This document shows, piece by piece, positions 15,811-23,321 of a DNA stretch of 64,000 nucleotides (position 1 is the stretch's first letter; every line of letters begins with the position of its first letter). A program made the translations under genes and the position numbers. Location: assembly GCA_023423715.1 (NCBI GenBank), contig JAFAFC010000020.1, positions 70,673 to 134,672 on the forward strand. Reading direction: 5' to 3'. The notes beneath the pieces were generated by a model, which saw nothing but the letters and a program-made list of their open reading frames with translations, had not been told where the DNA came from and ran no database searches. This stretch comes from Bacteroidota bacterium (lineage in GTDB: Bacteria > Bacteroidota > Bacteroidia > Flavobacteriales > Weeksellaceae).

Positions 15811-16845
15811 ATGAAAAAGTTCCTTTTTCCAGTAGCAATTGTTCTTGCAGGGCTTACTGTAAGTGCTTGTAAACAAAATTCAACAGAGAAACCTTCAAAC
15901 GGTTCTGATACCGAAAATATCGCTGTTTCGGGTAATGCTGAAGAAGCCAAATTAACATCACCTCCTTACGCACCTGCTCCAATCGGGGATCGTGCAGCGA
16001 AAAAATTAATCGTTCGTATGGAAACCATTGAGAAAACTGGTGAGTTAGCAGATGGTACTCAGTATAATTTCTGGACGTTCGGTGGAACGGTTCCGGGAAA
16101 TTTTATTCGAGCAAGAGTTGGTGACGAGATTGAATTTCATTTAAAAAATAATGAAAACTCGGTTTTCCCGCATAATATTGACCTGCATGCGGTAAATGGT
16201 CCCGGTGGTGGAGCAGAAGCAACGTTCGTAGCACCTGGAAAAGAAGCGGTATTTAATTTTAAAGCGTTAAATCCTGGTTTGTATGTATATCACTGTGCGA
16301 CGGCGCCTGTGGGAATGCACATTGCGAACGGAATGTACGGTCTAATATTAATTGAACCAGAAGGTGGACTTCCGAAAGTGGACAAAGAATATTACATCAT
16401 GCAAGGGGATTTCTACACGAAAGGGAAATTTGGCGAGAAAGGAATGCAGGAGTTTGACATGGATAAAGCCATTGCAGAAAATCCAGATTATGTTGTGTTC
16501 AACGGGCATACAGGAGCACTTTTAGGAAAAGGCGAATTGGAAGCTAAAGTGGGCGAAACGGTACGATTCTTTGTTGGAAATGGTGGACCGAATCTAACAT
16601 CATCCTTCCATGTTATTGGTGAAATCTTCGATAGAGTCTATATAGAAGGTGGTTCTAAAGTCAATGAAAACGTACAAACAACGGTAATTCCTCCAGGTGG
16701 AGCAGCAATTGTTGAATTTAAAGCGACTGTTCCTGGTGAATACGTTATCGTAGATCACGCCATTTTCAGAGCCTTCAACAAAGGAGCATTGGGTAAAATA
16801 AAAGTTACCGGTGCTGATAACCCTAAAGTATTTAAAAAGAATTAA
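15811..16845 (+). CDS. nirK: Copper-containing nitrite reductase NirK, lipid-anchored
   Basis: NirK reduces nitrite to nitric oxide in the periplasm. The 344-residue protein has two cupredoxin domains. Type 1 copper ligands are His121, Cys162, His170 and Met175; type 2 ligands are His126, His161 and His316; the catalytic pair is Asp124 and His267. All are present, so it should be active. The signal peptide ends in a lipobox (LTVSAC, Cys20), so the enzyme is a lipoprotein, and a linker rich in Ser, Asn and Glu follows. Downstream nirV, SCO and cytochrome c genes fit assembly and electron supply. Confidence 0.96.
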   Translation: MKKFLFPVAIVLAGLTVSACKQNSTEKPSNGSDTENIAVSGNAEEAKLTSPPYAPAPIGDRAAKKLIVRMETIEKTGELADGTQYNFWTFGGTVPGNFIRARVGDEIEFHLKNNENSVFPHNIDLHAVNGPGGGAEATFVAPGKEAVFNFKALNPGLYVYHCATAPVGMHIANGMYGLILIEPEGGLPKVDKEYYIMQGDFYTKGKFGEKGMQEFDMDKAIAENPDYVVFNGHTGALLGKGELEAKVGETVRFFVGNGGPNLTSSFHVIGEIFDRVYIEGGSKVNENVQTTVIPPGGAAIVEFKATVPGEYVIVDHAIFRAFNKGALGKIKVTGADNPKVFKKN

Positions 16846-16902
16846 TAAATCCATAGTAGTTTTTTGAACTTTTGAAATCCATTGAGGTATAAACTTTTAA
16901 CA

Positions 16903-17721
16903 ATGAAAAACTGGGCCTACATCATATTTGTTTTCATTCTCTTTTCCTGTGGTAACCATGCGGAACAGCAGAAAGAGGCGCCAACTAAAACAAAAATGAC
17001 CTTCATTTCTAGCCAAAAACCGATGAAAAAAATACAGGGTGGTTTTTATCGTGCGTTTGTCGGAAAGGAAAGCGATAGTTTGACCCAAGTGAAATCCTAT
17101 TATTTGGACGAAACCGCGGTAACTAACCGAGAATTCGTAGCATTTTTAAAAGCAAATCCTCAATGGACCAAAAGTAAAGTTCTGAAACTCTACGCAGATA
17201 GCACGTATTTAAAACATTGGAAAAGTGATTTTGAAATTCCAGCCGATGTAAATCCAGACGCGCCAGTAACCAATGTTTCTTGGTTTGCAGCGAAAGCCTA
17301 TGCCGAAAGCGTTGGAAAACGTTTGCCAACCGTTGATGAATGGGAATATGCAGCTCGTGCCAATGAAAATCTAAAAGATGCCACGGAAGATCCGGAATTC
17401 ACAAGACATATTTTGAATTTGTATCAAGAAAAAGGAAAGTATAAACAAGCAGTAAAGCAACACCAGCCGAATGCTTGGGGAATTTACGATATGTACGGAA
17501 CGATTTGGGAGTGGACGGAAGATTTCAATTCCGTGATGATTACAGGAGAATCGCGAAAAGACAATGCCGCAAACGAAACCTTGTTTTGTGCGGGCGCTTC
17601 GGTAACTTCTTCGGATTTGAGAAATTATGCCGCCTTTATTCGTTTTGCGATGCGCGGAAGTATGAACGCCGATTATACCGTTAACAATCTCGGATTCCGT
17701 TGTGCAAAGGATTTAAATTAA
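16903..17721 (+). CDS. nirV: NirV-like formylglycine-generating-enzyme-domain lipoprotein
   Basis: The 272-residue protein starts at 16903, giving a lipobox (FILFSC); an upstream start at 16882 only adds seven residues. The mature part is a sulfatase-modifying-factor (SUMF1/FGE) domain with the familiar motifs DETAVTNREFVAFL, PVTNVSWFAAKAYAES, GKRLPTVDEWEYAAR, IYDMYGTIWEWTEDF and the C-terminal NNLGFRCAKD. Proteins of this kind encoded next to nirK are called NirV; their exact role is unsettled, and no sulfatase gene occurs here. It lies 57 bp after nirK. Cofactor or copper-site maturation of NirK is the usual guess. Confidence 0.88.
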   Translation: MKNWAYIIFVFILFSCGNHAEQQKEAPTKTKMTFISSQKPMKKIQGGFYRAFVGKESDSLTQVKSYYLDETAVTNREFVAFLKANPQWTKSKVLKLYADSTYLKHWKSDFEIPADVNPDAPVTNVSWFAAKAYAESVGKRLPTVDEWEYAARANENLKDATEDPEFTRHILNLYQEKGKYKQAVKQHQPNAWGIYDMYGTIWEWTEDFNSVMITGESRKDNAANETLFCAGASVTSSDLRNYAAFIRFAMRGSMNADYTVNNLGFRCAKDLN

Positions 17722-17731
17722 AATTTATAAA

Positions 17732-18310
17732 ATGAAAAATCTACTAAATATTACCGTCACCGCTTGTTTAAGTTTGATAATTCTCAATAGTTGTCAAGAA
17801 AAATCAAGCGAGAATCTGGATCCGAATTCCATATTTAATTTATCATCAAAATGGGAACAAGCGAATGGAACCAAAATAAAATTGGAAGATTTAAAAGGAA
17901 AAGTCTTAACGATGGTGATGGTTTACACTTCTTGTAAAACGGCTTGCCCAAAGTTAACTCTTGATATGAAGGCAATTGAAGCGAAAGTTGGACATAAAAA
18001 TCCGGAAGATTTGCGCTATGTTTTGATTTCTATTGATCCAGAACACGATACACCAGAAAAGATGCAGGAATTTTTAAAAACCTATCGTCTTGATGGTAAA
18101 CAATGGTTGTTTATTCGAAGCAGCGAAGCCAACACCAGAGAGTTAGCCAATGTTTTAGCGATGAAATACAAGCAAATTTCGCCAATGGATTTTTCCCATT
18201 CCAACATTATTAGCGTGTTTTCGAAGGAAGGATTGTTGGTTCATCAAAAAGAAGGCATTAGCATCGATATTGATAAAACGGTTTCAGCCGTGAAAAGTGA
18301 ACTTAAATAA
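17732..18310 (+). CDS. SCO1/SenC-family copper chaperone, lipoprotein
   Basis: The 192-residue product has a lipobox (LNSC, Cys21) and a thioredoxin-like SCO domain. The copper ligands Cys68-x3-Cys72 (TSCKTACPKL) and His156 (FSHSNI) are all present. SCO proteins deliver copper to cytochrome oxidases and some other copper enzymes at the outer face of the membrane. It is 10 bp after nirV, so its client could be NirK, with copper coming from the TonB receptor nearby. A redox role for the cysteines is an alternative. Confidence 0.92.
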   Translation: MKNLLNITVTACLSLIILNSCQEKSSENLDPNSIFNLSSKWEQANGTKIKLEDLKGKVLTMVMVYTSCKTACPKLTLDMKAIEAKVGHKNPEDLRYVLISIDPEHDTPEKMQEFLKTYRLDGKQWLFIRSSEANTRELANVLAMKYKQISPMDFSHSNIISVFSKEGLLVHQKEGISIDIDKTVSAVKSELK

Positions 18311-18336
18311 ATTAAAAATAAACAAATAAATCAGCT

Positions 18337-18744
18337 ATGAAAAAATTAGTATTAACCGCATTAGTAGCATCATTAGCCATCGTTTCTTGTTCTAAAAAAA
18401 CAGAGCCTGTTGTAGAACCAGAATCTAACGTCATGTTACCAGAACCAAGTGAAAAAGCAGCAGAAAGTGCACCAGCAGTAGCTTTGACTCCTGAAGAGGA
18501 AGGGAAAAGTTTAGTAGAAGGAACCGATTGTCTTTCTTGTCATAAAGTGGATGCGAAATTAGTTGGACCTTCGTATCAAGAAGTGGCAGCAAAATACACA
18601 GAAGCCGACATCGATCATCTAGCAACGAAAATTATTGAAGGTGGAAAAGGTGTTTGGGGCGAAATTCCGATGACGCCGCATGCTGGATTGAGTCAAGACA
18701 ATGCAAAACTGATGGTGAAGTATATTTTAGCACAGAAAAAATAG
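18337..18744 (+). CDS. Monoheme c-type cytochrome, lipoprotein
   Basis: The 135-residue protein has a lipobox (IVSC, Cys18), then an acidic and proline-rich linker. A class I cytochrome c domain follows, with Cys65-Leu-Ser-Cys68-His69 and a likely distal Met112 (IPMTPH). It is the last gene before a strong terminator and lies 26 bp after the SCO gene. Position and type suggest it donates electrons to NirK in the periplasm. Confidence 0.92.
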   Translation: MKKLVLTALVASLAIVSCSKKTEPVVEPESNVMLPEPSEKAAESAPAVALTPEEEGKSLVEGTDCLSCHKVDAKLVGPSYQEVAAKYTEADIDHLATKIIEGGKGVWGEIPMTPHAGLSQDNAKLMVKYILAQKK

Positions 18745-18753
18745 AACCTAATA

Positions 18754-18785
18754 CCTCATTGGTTGAATTTCCAATGAGGTTTTTT
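18754..18785 (+). terminator. Terminator of the rrf2-nirK operon
   Basis: A perfect 9-bp stem (CCTCATTGG with CCAATGAGG, loop 8) is followed by six T residues. It separates the nirK group from ric and norZ. Confidence 0.92.
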
Positions 18786-18801
18786 CAAAAAATTTTACAA
18801 C

Positions 18802-18827
18802 AATAAAGGATAAAAAAGTATTTTATT
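18802..18827. promoter_or_regulatory. Operator-like element directly before ric
   Basis: The 26-bp element has AATAAA and TTTATT ends separated by 14 nt, the same geometry as 14772-14797. On the minus strand it matches that element at 20 of 26 positions, including ACT at 9-11 and TATC at 16-19. It abuts the ric start codon, where a bound repressor would block expression. Confidence 0.55.
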
Positions 18828-19556
18828 ATGAACACGAGAACAGATTTAATAGGAGATATGGTTGCGGAAGATTTCAGAACGGCAGCTATTTTTAAAAAAT
18901 ATGGAATTGATTTTTGTTGCAAAGGTGGGCGTACCATCGAACAAGCTTGTGATAAAAAGGATTTGGACCCGAATAAAATTTATTCTGACTTGGACAATCT
19001 TCCAACTTCAGGCGCAAGCGGAATCGATTTCAAATCTTGGCCGCTAGATTTATTGGCAGATTATGTAGAGAAAACGCATCATCGTTATGTTGAAGAGAAA
19101 ACGCCAATTATTCAGCAGTTTTTGGATAAACTTTGCAAAGTTCATGGCGATAGACATCCTGAACTTTTTGAAATTCGAGACTTGTTTAATGCTTCTGCAC
19201 AGGATTTAGCAGCGCATTTGAAGAAAGAAGAATTGGTTTTATTTCCATTTGTTCGAAAAATGATGAATTCTAAAATTTCGGGTCAACCGATTGAACAACC
19301 TCATTTCGGAACAGTAGAAAATCCAGTGGAAATGATGAAACACGAACACACGGTTGAAGGCGAAAGATTAGAAAAAATCGCACAGTTAACCAATAATTAT
19401 ACACCACCAGCAGACGCTTGCAATACCTACCGAGTAACATTTGCAATGCTTCAAGATTTCGAAAACGATTTGCATACGCACATTCATTTGGAAAACAACA
19501 TTTTGTTCCCAAAATCAATTGAATTGGAGAAGGAATTCTCTGTGGTTAATAACTAA
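18828..19556 (+). CDS. ric: RIC (ScdA/YtfE) di-iron protein for Fe-S cluster repair
   Basis: The 242-residue protein has the ScdA N-terminal domain (about 1-75, with the paired cysteines FCCKGG at 30-31) and a hemerythrin-like four-helix domain. Histidine and Glu motifs (THHRYVEE, AHLKKEELVLFPF, MKHEHTVEGE and THIHLENNILFP) bind two irons. RIC proteins restore Fe-S clusters damaged by NO or oxidants and may release or store iron. It precedes norZ by 11 bp in one operon, which places repair and NO removal under the same control. The operator-like element immediately upstream links it to the Rrf2 regulator. Confidence 0.95.
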   Translation: MNTRTDLIGDMVAEDFRTAAIFKKYGIDFCCKGGRTIEQACDKKDLDPNKIYSDLDNLPTSGASGIDFKSWPLDLLADYVEKTHHRYVEEKTPIIQQFLDKLCKVHGDRHPELFEIRDLFNASAQDLAAHLKKEELVLFPFVRKMMNSKISGQPIEQPHFGTVENPVEMMKHEHTVEGERLEKIAQLTNNYTPPADACNTYRVTFAMLQDFENDLHTHIHLENNILFPKSIELEKEFSVVNN

Positions 19557-19567
19557 AAAACAAAACT

Positions 19568-21811
19568 ATGACACCTAAAAAACTATGGGGTTGGCTGGCT
19601 TTTGTCATCATTGCCTCCTTTGCGGTTCTCATTTTTTACGGCGTAGATATCTATCGTAAAGTCCCACCAATTCCCGAAAAAGTGGTTACAACTGATGGGA
19701 AAGTTCTTTATACTGGTCAAGACGTAAAAGATGGGCAAAATGTTTGGCAATCGATTGGTGGACAAACGGTTGGGAGTATTTGGGGACATGGCGCCTACAT
19801 CGCTCCCGATTGGACTGCCGATTATTTGCATCGTGAATCCACACTTTTACTGGATGAATTGGCTAAAAAAGATGGAAAAGTTTACAAAGATCTTCCAGAC
19901 GAAGAACAAGCGAAATATCAATCTTTATTAAAGAAGGAACTTCGCACCAATACATTGGATGAAGCGACGCAAACGATTACCATTTCACCTGAACGTGCAA
20001 AAGTACAGGCGGAATTAGCGGATTATTATTCCAAATTATTCATGGGCGATCCTTCGATGGCAAAACTTCGAGATGCGTATGCTATCCAGAAGTTTACTGT
20101 TAAAGATCAGGAAAGAATGGACAAAATGAACGCTTTTTTCTCATGGACAACATGGGTTTGTATAACCAATCGTCCGAATGATAATGTTTCCTACACCAAC
20201 AACTGGCCTCATGATCCAACTGTTGGGAATATTCCGTCGAGTTCATTGCATTTATGGTCTGGATTTAGTGTTTTGATGCTGTTAGTGGGCGTTGGCGCGC
20301 TTGTTTTCTACCATGCTAAAAACAAAGAAGAAGAAATTGCAGAAGCCTTGCCTTTGGACGATCCGCTGCGAAACATGAAACCAACTCCTTCCATGCGAGC
20401 AACGTTGAAATACATTTGGGTGGTCGCACTTTTGATTTTGGTTCAAATGTTAGCGGGCGTTATCACAGCGCATTATGGAGTGGAAGGAAGCGCATTTTAC
20501 GGAATTCCGTTGGATGAAATCTTACCACAGTCCGTATCTCGAAGTTGGCACGTACAATTAGCCATTTTTTGGATTGCAACATCTTGGTTGGCAACGGGAT
20601 TGTACATCGCTCCAGCTGTTTCGGGCTACGAACCAAAATATCAAAAATTAGGGGTTAATATTCTCTTCGGAGCTTTGTTAATCGTTGTTTTTGGTTCATT
20701 AGCTGGACAATGGTTGGGCGTGATGCAAAAGTTGGGTTATGTTGACAATTTCCTTTGGGGACATTCTGGTTACGAATACGTTGAATTGGGAAGAGTATGG
20801 CAAATTTTATTATTGGTAGGCTTAATTCTTTGGTTGATTTTAATGATTCGCGCATTACTTCCAGCATTGAAAAAGAAGGACGAAAACCGCCACATGTTAA
20901 CGCTTTTCGTAATTGCTTCGGTTGCTATTGCGATGTTCTATGGAGCAGGACTAATGTACGGAAGACAAACGCACATGGCAATCGCCGAATATTGGAGATG
21001 GTGGGTTGTTCACCTTTGGGTAGAAGGATTCTTCGAAGTTTTTGCGACCGTGGTTGCTGCATTCTTGTTCACAAGATTAGGTTTGTTAAGATTAAAATCA
21101 GCAACGATTTCAGTATTATTTTCAACGATAATTTTCCTTGCAGGGGGGATTTTAGGAACATTCCATCACTTGTATTTCTCGGCAACACCAACCGCAGTTT
21201 TAGCTTTGGGAGCGACGTTTAGTGCATTAGAAATTGTTCCGCTGGTGTTAATTGGTTACGAAGCCTATCACAATTATCAAATCAGTAAATCCACCAAATG
21301 GATTAAAGCCTACAAATGGCCAATTTACTGCTTTATTGCGATGTGTTTTTGGAACTTTTTAGGCGCAGGAATCTTTGGATTTGCCATCAATCCACCAATT
21401 GCATTGTATTATATTCAAGGTTTGAATACAACAGCAGTTCACGGTCACGCCGCATTATTTGGAGTGTACGGAATCCTCGGAATAGGTTTAATGCTTTTCA
21501 TTTTGAGAGGTTTATATCCAGATAGACAATGGAATGACAAATTAATTGGTTGGGCGTTTTGGTTAACGAATATCGGATTGTTTGTGATGACGACCATTAG
21601 TATTCTCCCAATCGGAATTATGCAAGCTGTAGCGTCTATCCAAGAAGGTTATTGGTATGCAAGATCAGCAGAATTTATGCAAACGGAAATCATGCATTTC
21701 CTAAGATGGATGCGTGTTCCGGGAGATATTTTATTGGCTGTTGGTGAATTGTTATTGGTAATTTTCATCATCGGATTAAAATTCGGATGGTCTTTAAAAG
21801 AAAAGAGATAA
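19568..21811 (+). CDS. norZ: Quinol-dependent nitric oxide reductase (qNOR)
   Basis: The 747-residue membrane protein reduces two NO to N2O using quinol. The N-terminal part (one helix, then a periplasmic domain to about residue 230) corresponds to NorC fused to NorB but lacks a CxxCH heme c motif, which is diagnostic of qNOR. The catalytic half contains His482 (WVVHLWVEGFFEVFA, including the FeB-associated Glu), His533-His534 (GTFHHLYF), and the heme ligands in the HVQLAIFW and HGHAALFG helices. The length is normal for NorZ. It lies 11 bp after ric and ends before a terminator. It removes the NO made by NirK; no nosZ gene is present in this window. Confidence 0.96.
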   Translation: MTPKKLWGWLAFVIIASFAVLIFYGVDIYRKVPPIPEKVVTTDGKVLYTGQDVKDGQNVWQSIGGQTVGSIWGHGAYIAPDWTADYLHRESTLLLDELAKKDGKVYKDLPDEEQAKYQSLLKKELRTNTLDEATQTITISPERAKVQAELADYYSKLFMGDPSMAKLRDAYAIQKFTVKDQERMDKMNAFFSWTTWVCITNRPNDNVSYTNNWPHDPTVGNIPSSSLHLWSGFSVLMLLVGVGALVFYHAKNKEEEIAEALPLDDPLRNMKPTPSMRATLKYIWVVALLILVQMLAGVITAHYGVEGSAFYGIPLDEILPQSVSRSWHVQLAIFWIATSWLATGLYIAPAVSGYEPKYQKLGVNILFGALLIVVFGSLAGQWLGVMQKLGYVDNFLWGHSGYEYVELGRVWQILLLVGLILWLILMIRALLPALKKKDENRHMLTLFVIASVAIAMFYGAGLMYGRQTHMAIAEYWRWWVVHLWVEGFFEVFATVVAAFLFTRLGLLRLKSATISVLFSTIIFLAGGILGTFHHLYFSATPTAVLALGATFSALEIVPLVLIGYEAYHNYQISKSTKWIKAYKWPIYCFIAMCFWNFLGAGIFGFAINPPIALYYIQGLNTTAVHGHAALFGVYGILGIGLMLFILRGLYPDRQWNDKLIGWAFWLTNIGLFVMTTISILPIGIMQAVASIQEGYWYARSAEFMQTEIMHFLRWMRVPGDILLAVGELLLVIFIIGLKFGWSLKEKR

Positions 21812-21830
21812 ACTAAATTTAATATTGTTG

Positions 21831-21865
21831 CCTCATCAGTTTTTTCGAAAATTGGTGAGGTTTTT
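21831..21865 (+). terminator. Terminator of the ric-norZ operon
   Basis: CCTCATCA pairs with TGGTGAGG (one G-T pair) and is followed by five T residues, 19 nt after the norZ stop codon. Confidence 0.85.
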
Positions 21866-22111
21866 AGTTTTTCCTATTAAAAATGTTTATTGTTAAATTA
21901 ATGACCTAGAAAACGGAAGCGTTAAGAAAATTTGAATTAAATCCGTTAAAAATTTCTAGTGTTTGAGCAAGGATGGGATTGTATTGGAGCGAGTTTTAGA
22001 AATTTTAGGATTTCATTTGAATTTTTAGCTGAGTTTTCAAGTCTTGATTTTTTGGTTCTTTTTTATCAAGAAAAAAGAATAAGTAACAGTAATTTTAAAA
22101 AATAAAAAAAC
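21866..22111. other. Non-coding gap with interleaved inverted repeats at 22043-22079
   Basis: No gene is visible in this part of the 300-base norZ-hemerythrin gap. Near its end CTTGAT (22043-22048) pairs with ATCAAG (22065-22070), while TTCTTTTTT (22056-22064) pairs with AAAAAAGAA (22071-22079). The two pairings interlock, so the RNA could form a pseudoknot or one of two hairpins. The neighbouring text recalls short interspersed repeats of flavobacterial genomes, from memory only. Confidence 0.45.
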
Positions 22112-22564
22112 ATGAAACGTAACGAAAATATAATTCCACTTTCACACGACCATCATTTTGGTTTGCTGTGTTGCTGGAAAATCCGTCAAGGTTTAAAGAA
22201 AGAAGTAGAACTTTCTCGAATTCAAAAGTATGTTGATTATTTCTGGAATCAGCATTTGAAGGAACATTTCAAAGAAGAAGAGGAGATTTTATTTCCGTAT
22301 TTAAAAGATGAATTTTCAATTCGAGTAGCGAAAGAACATCAAGATTTGGAAGTTTTATTCAATGAAATTTCAAGAAATCTTAGTATTCAAAATCTTGAAG
22401 CATTTGCGAATTTATTGGATGATCATATTCGATTTGAAGAAAGACAATGGTTTCCACATTTAGAAGAAAATTTAAAAGAAACTCAACTTTTAGAAATCGG
22501 AAAAACGCTTGCAGAAGTACATTCCGATGAACAAGATCAATTTGCAGATGAGTTTTGGAAGTAG
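22112..22564 (+). CDS. Hemerythrin-domain protein
   Basis: The 150-residue protein is a single HHE-type four-helix bundle. Iron ligands are visible as SHDHHFG near residue 10, HLKEHFKEEEEILFP near 49-63, KEHQDLE and DHIRFEERQWFPHLEE. Such proteins bind O2, NO or iron in the cytoplasm. Its place between norZ and a Crp/Fnr regulator suggests a role in NO or oxygen sensing or buffering. The exact function is not set by sequence. Confidence 0.88.
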   Translation: MKRNENIIPLSHDHHFGLLCCWKIRQGLKKEVELSRIQKYVDYFWNQHLKEHFKEEEEILFPYLKDEFSIRVAKEHQDLEVLFNEISRNLSIQNLEAFANLLDDHIRFEERQWFPHLEENLKETQLLEIGKTLAEVHSDEQDQFADEFWK

Positions 22565-22640
22565 AAACCATGCAACAAATATGCACTGAAATACTCTATA
22601 CAATTTTTCGTAAATTATGATTTGAAATTCCCCTTGAAAA

Positions 22641-23237
22641 ATGATACCCGCTCAACTTTTAAATCGTTATAATGCGCAGCTAAAATCTTATGAAATTGGA
22701 GATTTCATCTTTCGTGAGCAAACGAAAAGTCATTATTATTTTCAAATTGTAACAGGAAAAGTGAAATTGAATAATGTGAGCGAAGATGGAAAAGAATTTA
22801 TCCAGAATATTTTTCAGGAAAATCAATCTTTCGGAGAAGCAGAACTTTTTATAGATGAAGTTTATCCTAGTAACGCGATGACTCTTGAGAAAACTGAGGT
22901 TTTGCAAGTTCCCAAGAACGATTTTTTTCGATTATTACAAGAAAATCCGCAATACAACAAAGTCATCAGCGAGAATATTTCGAGAAGGTTATACTACAAA
23001 ATGTTGATGTCTCAACAAATTTTTTCGCAACATCCTGCCGCACGCATCACCGCTTTGATGGATTATTTCAAACACATCCATTCATTAAATACGAAGCCAG
23101 TTCCGTATCTTATTCCGTTAACACGACAGCAAATTGCAAATCTCACGGGTTTACGCGTAGAAACGGTGATCCGGACGGTGAAAAAAATGGAAAAAGAGGG
23201 CGTTTTAAAGATTATCAACAGACAAATTTTCTACTAA
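22641..23237 (+). CDS. Crp/Fnr-family transcriptional regulator
   Basis: The 198-residue protein has a cyclic-nucleotide-type beta-barrel sensor (about 10-115), a dimer helix, and a C-terminal winged helix (about 155-198) with the recognition segment TRQQIANLTGLRVETVIRTV. It lacks the N-terminal cysteine cluster of true FNR, so direct oxygen sensing by an Fe-S cluster is unlikely; heme-based NO or CO sensing, as in DNR, is possible. A TGTGA-N6-TCATA sequence lies 11 bp after its stop, upstream of ccoN, and is a probable target. The neighbourhood points to control of anaerobic or NO-related respiration. Confidence 0.92.
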   Translation: MIPAQLLNRYNAQLKSYEIGDFIFREQTKSHYYFQIVTGKVKLNNVSEDGKEFIQNIFQENQSFGEAELFIDEVYPSNAMTLEKTEVLQVPKNDFFRLLQENPQYNKVISENISRRLYYKMLMSQQIFSQHPAARITALMDYFKHIHSLNTKPVPYLIPLTRQQIANLTGLRVETVIRTVKKMEKEGVLKIINRQIFY

Positions 23238-23247
23238 ACTTTCCCTT

Positions 23248-23263
23248 TGTGATTGTAATCATA
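23248..23263. promoter_or_regulatory. Crp/Fnr-type binding site upstream of ccoN
   Basis: TGTGATTGTAATCATA fits the classic TGTGA-N6-TCACA palindrome with one mismatch. A possible -7 element (TAAATTTA, 23286-23293) puts its centre about 44 bp before the start of transcription, close to a class II activator position. Confidence 0.55.
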
Positions 23264-23321
23264 AATGCGAAGCTTGGCTCCATCGTAAATTTAGGTCAAG
23301 AATCGTATAAATAGAATTACA

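Noticed and set aside
20797..21222. Open frame of 141 codons inside norZ
   Set aside because: It is in another frame of a fully conserved qNOR gene; Cys/Arg-rich composition is typical of shadow frames.
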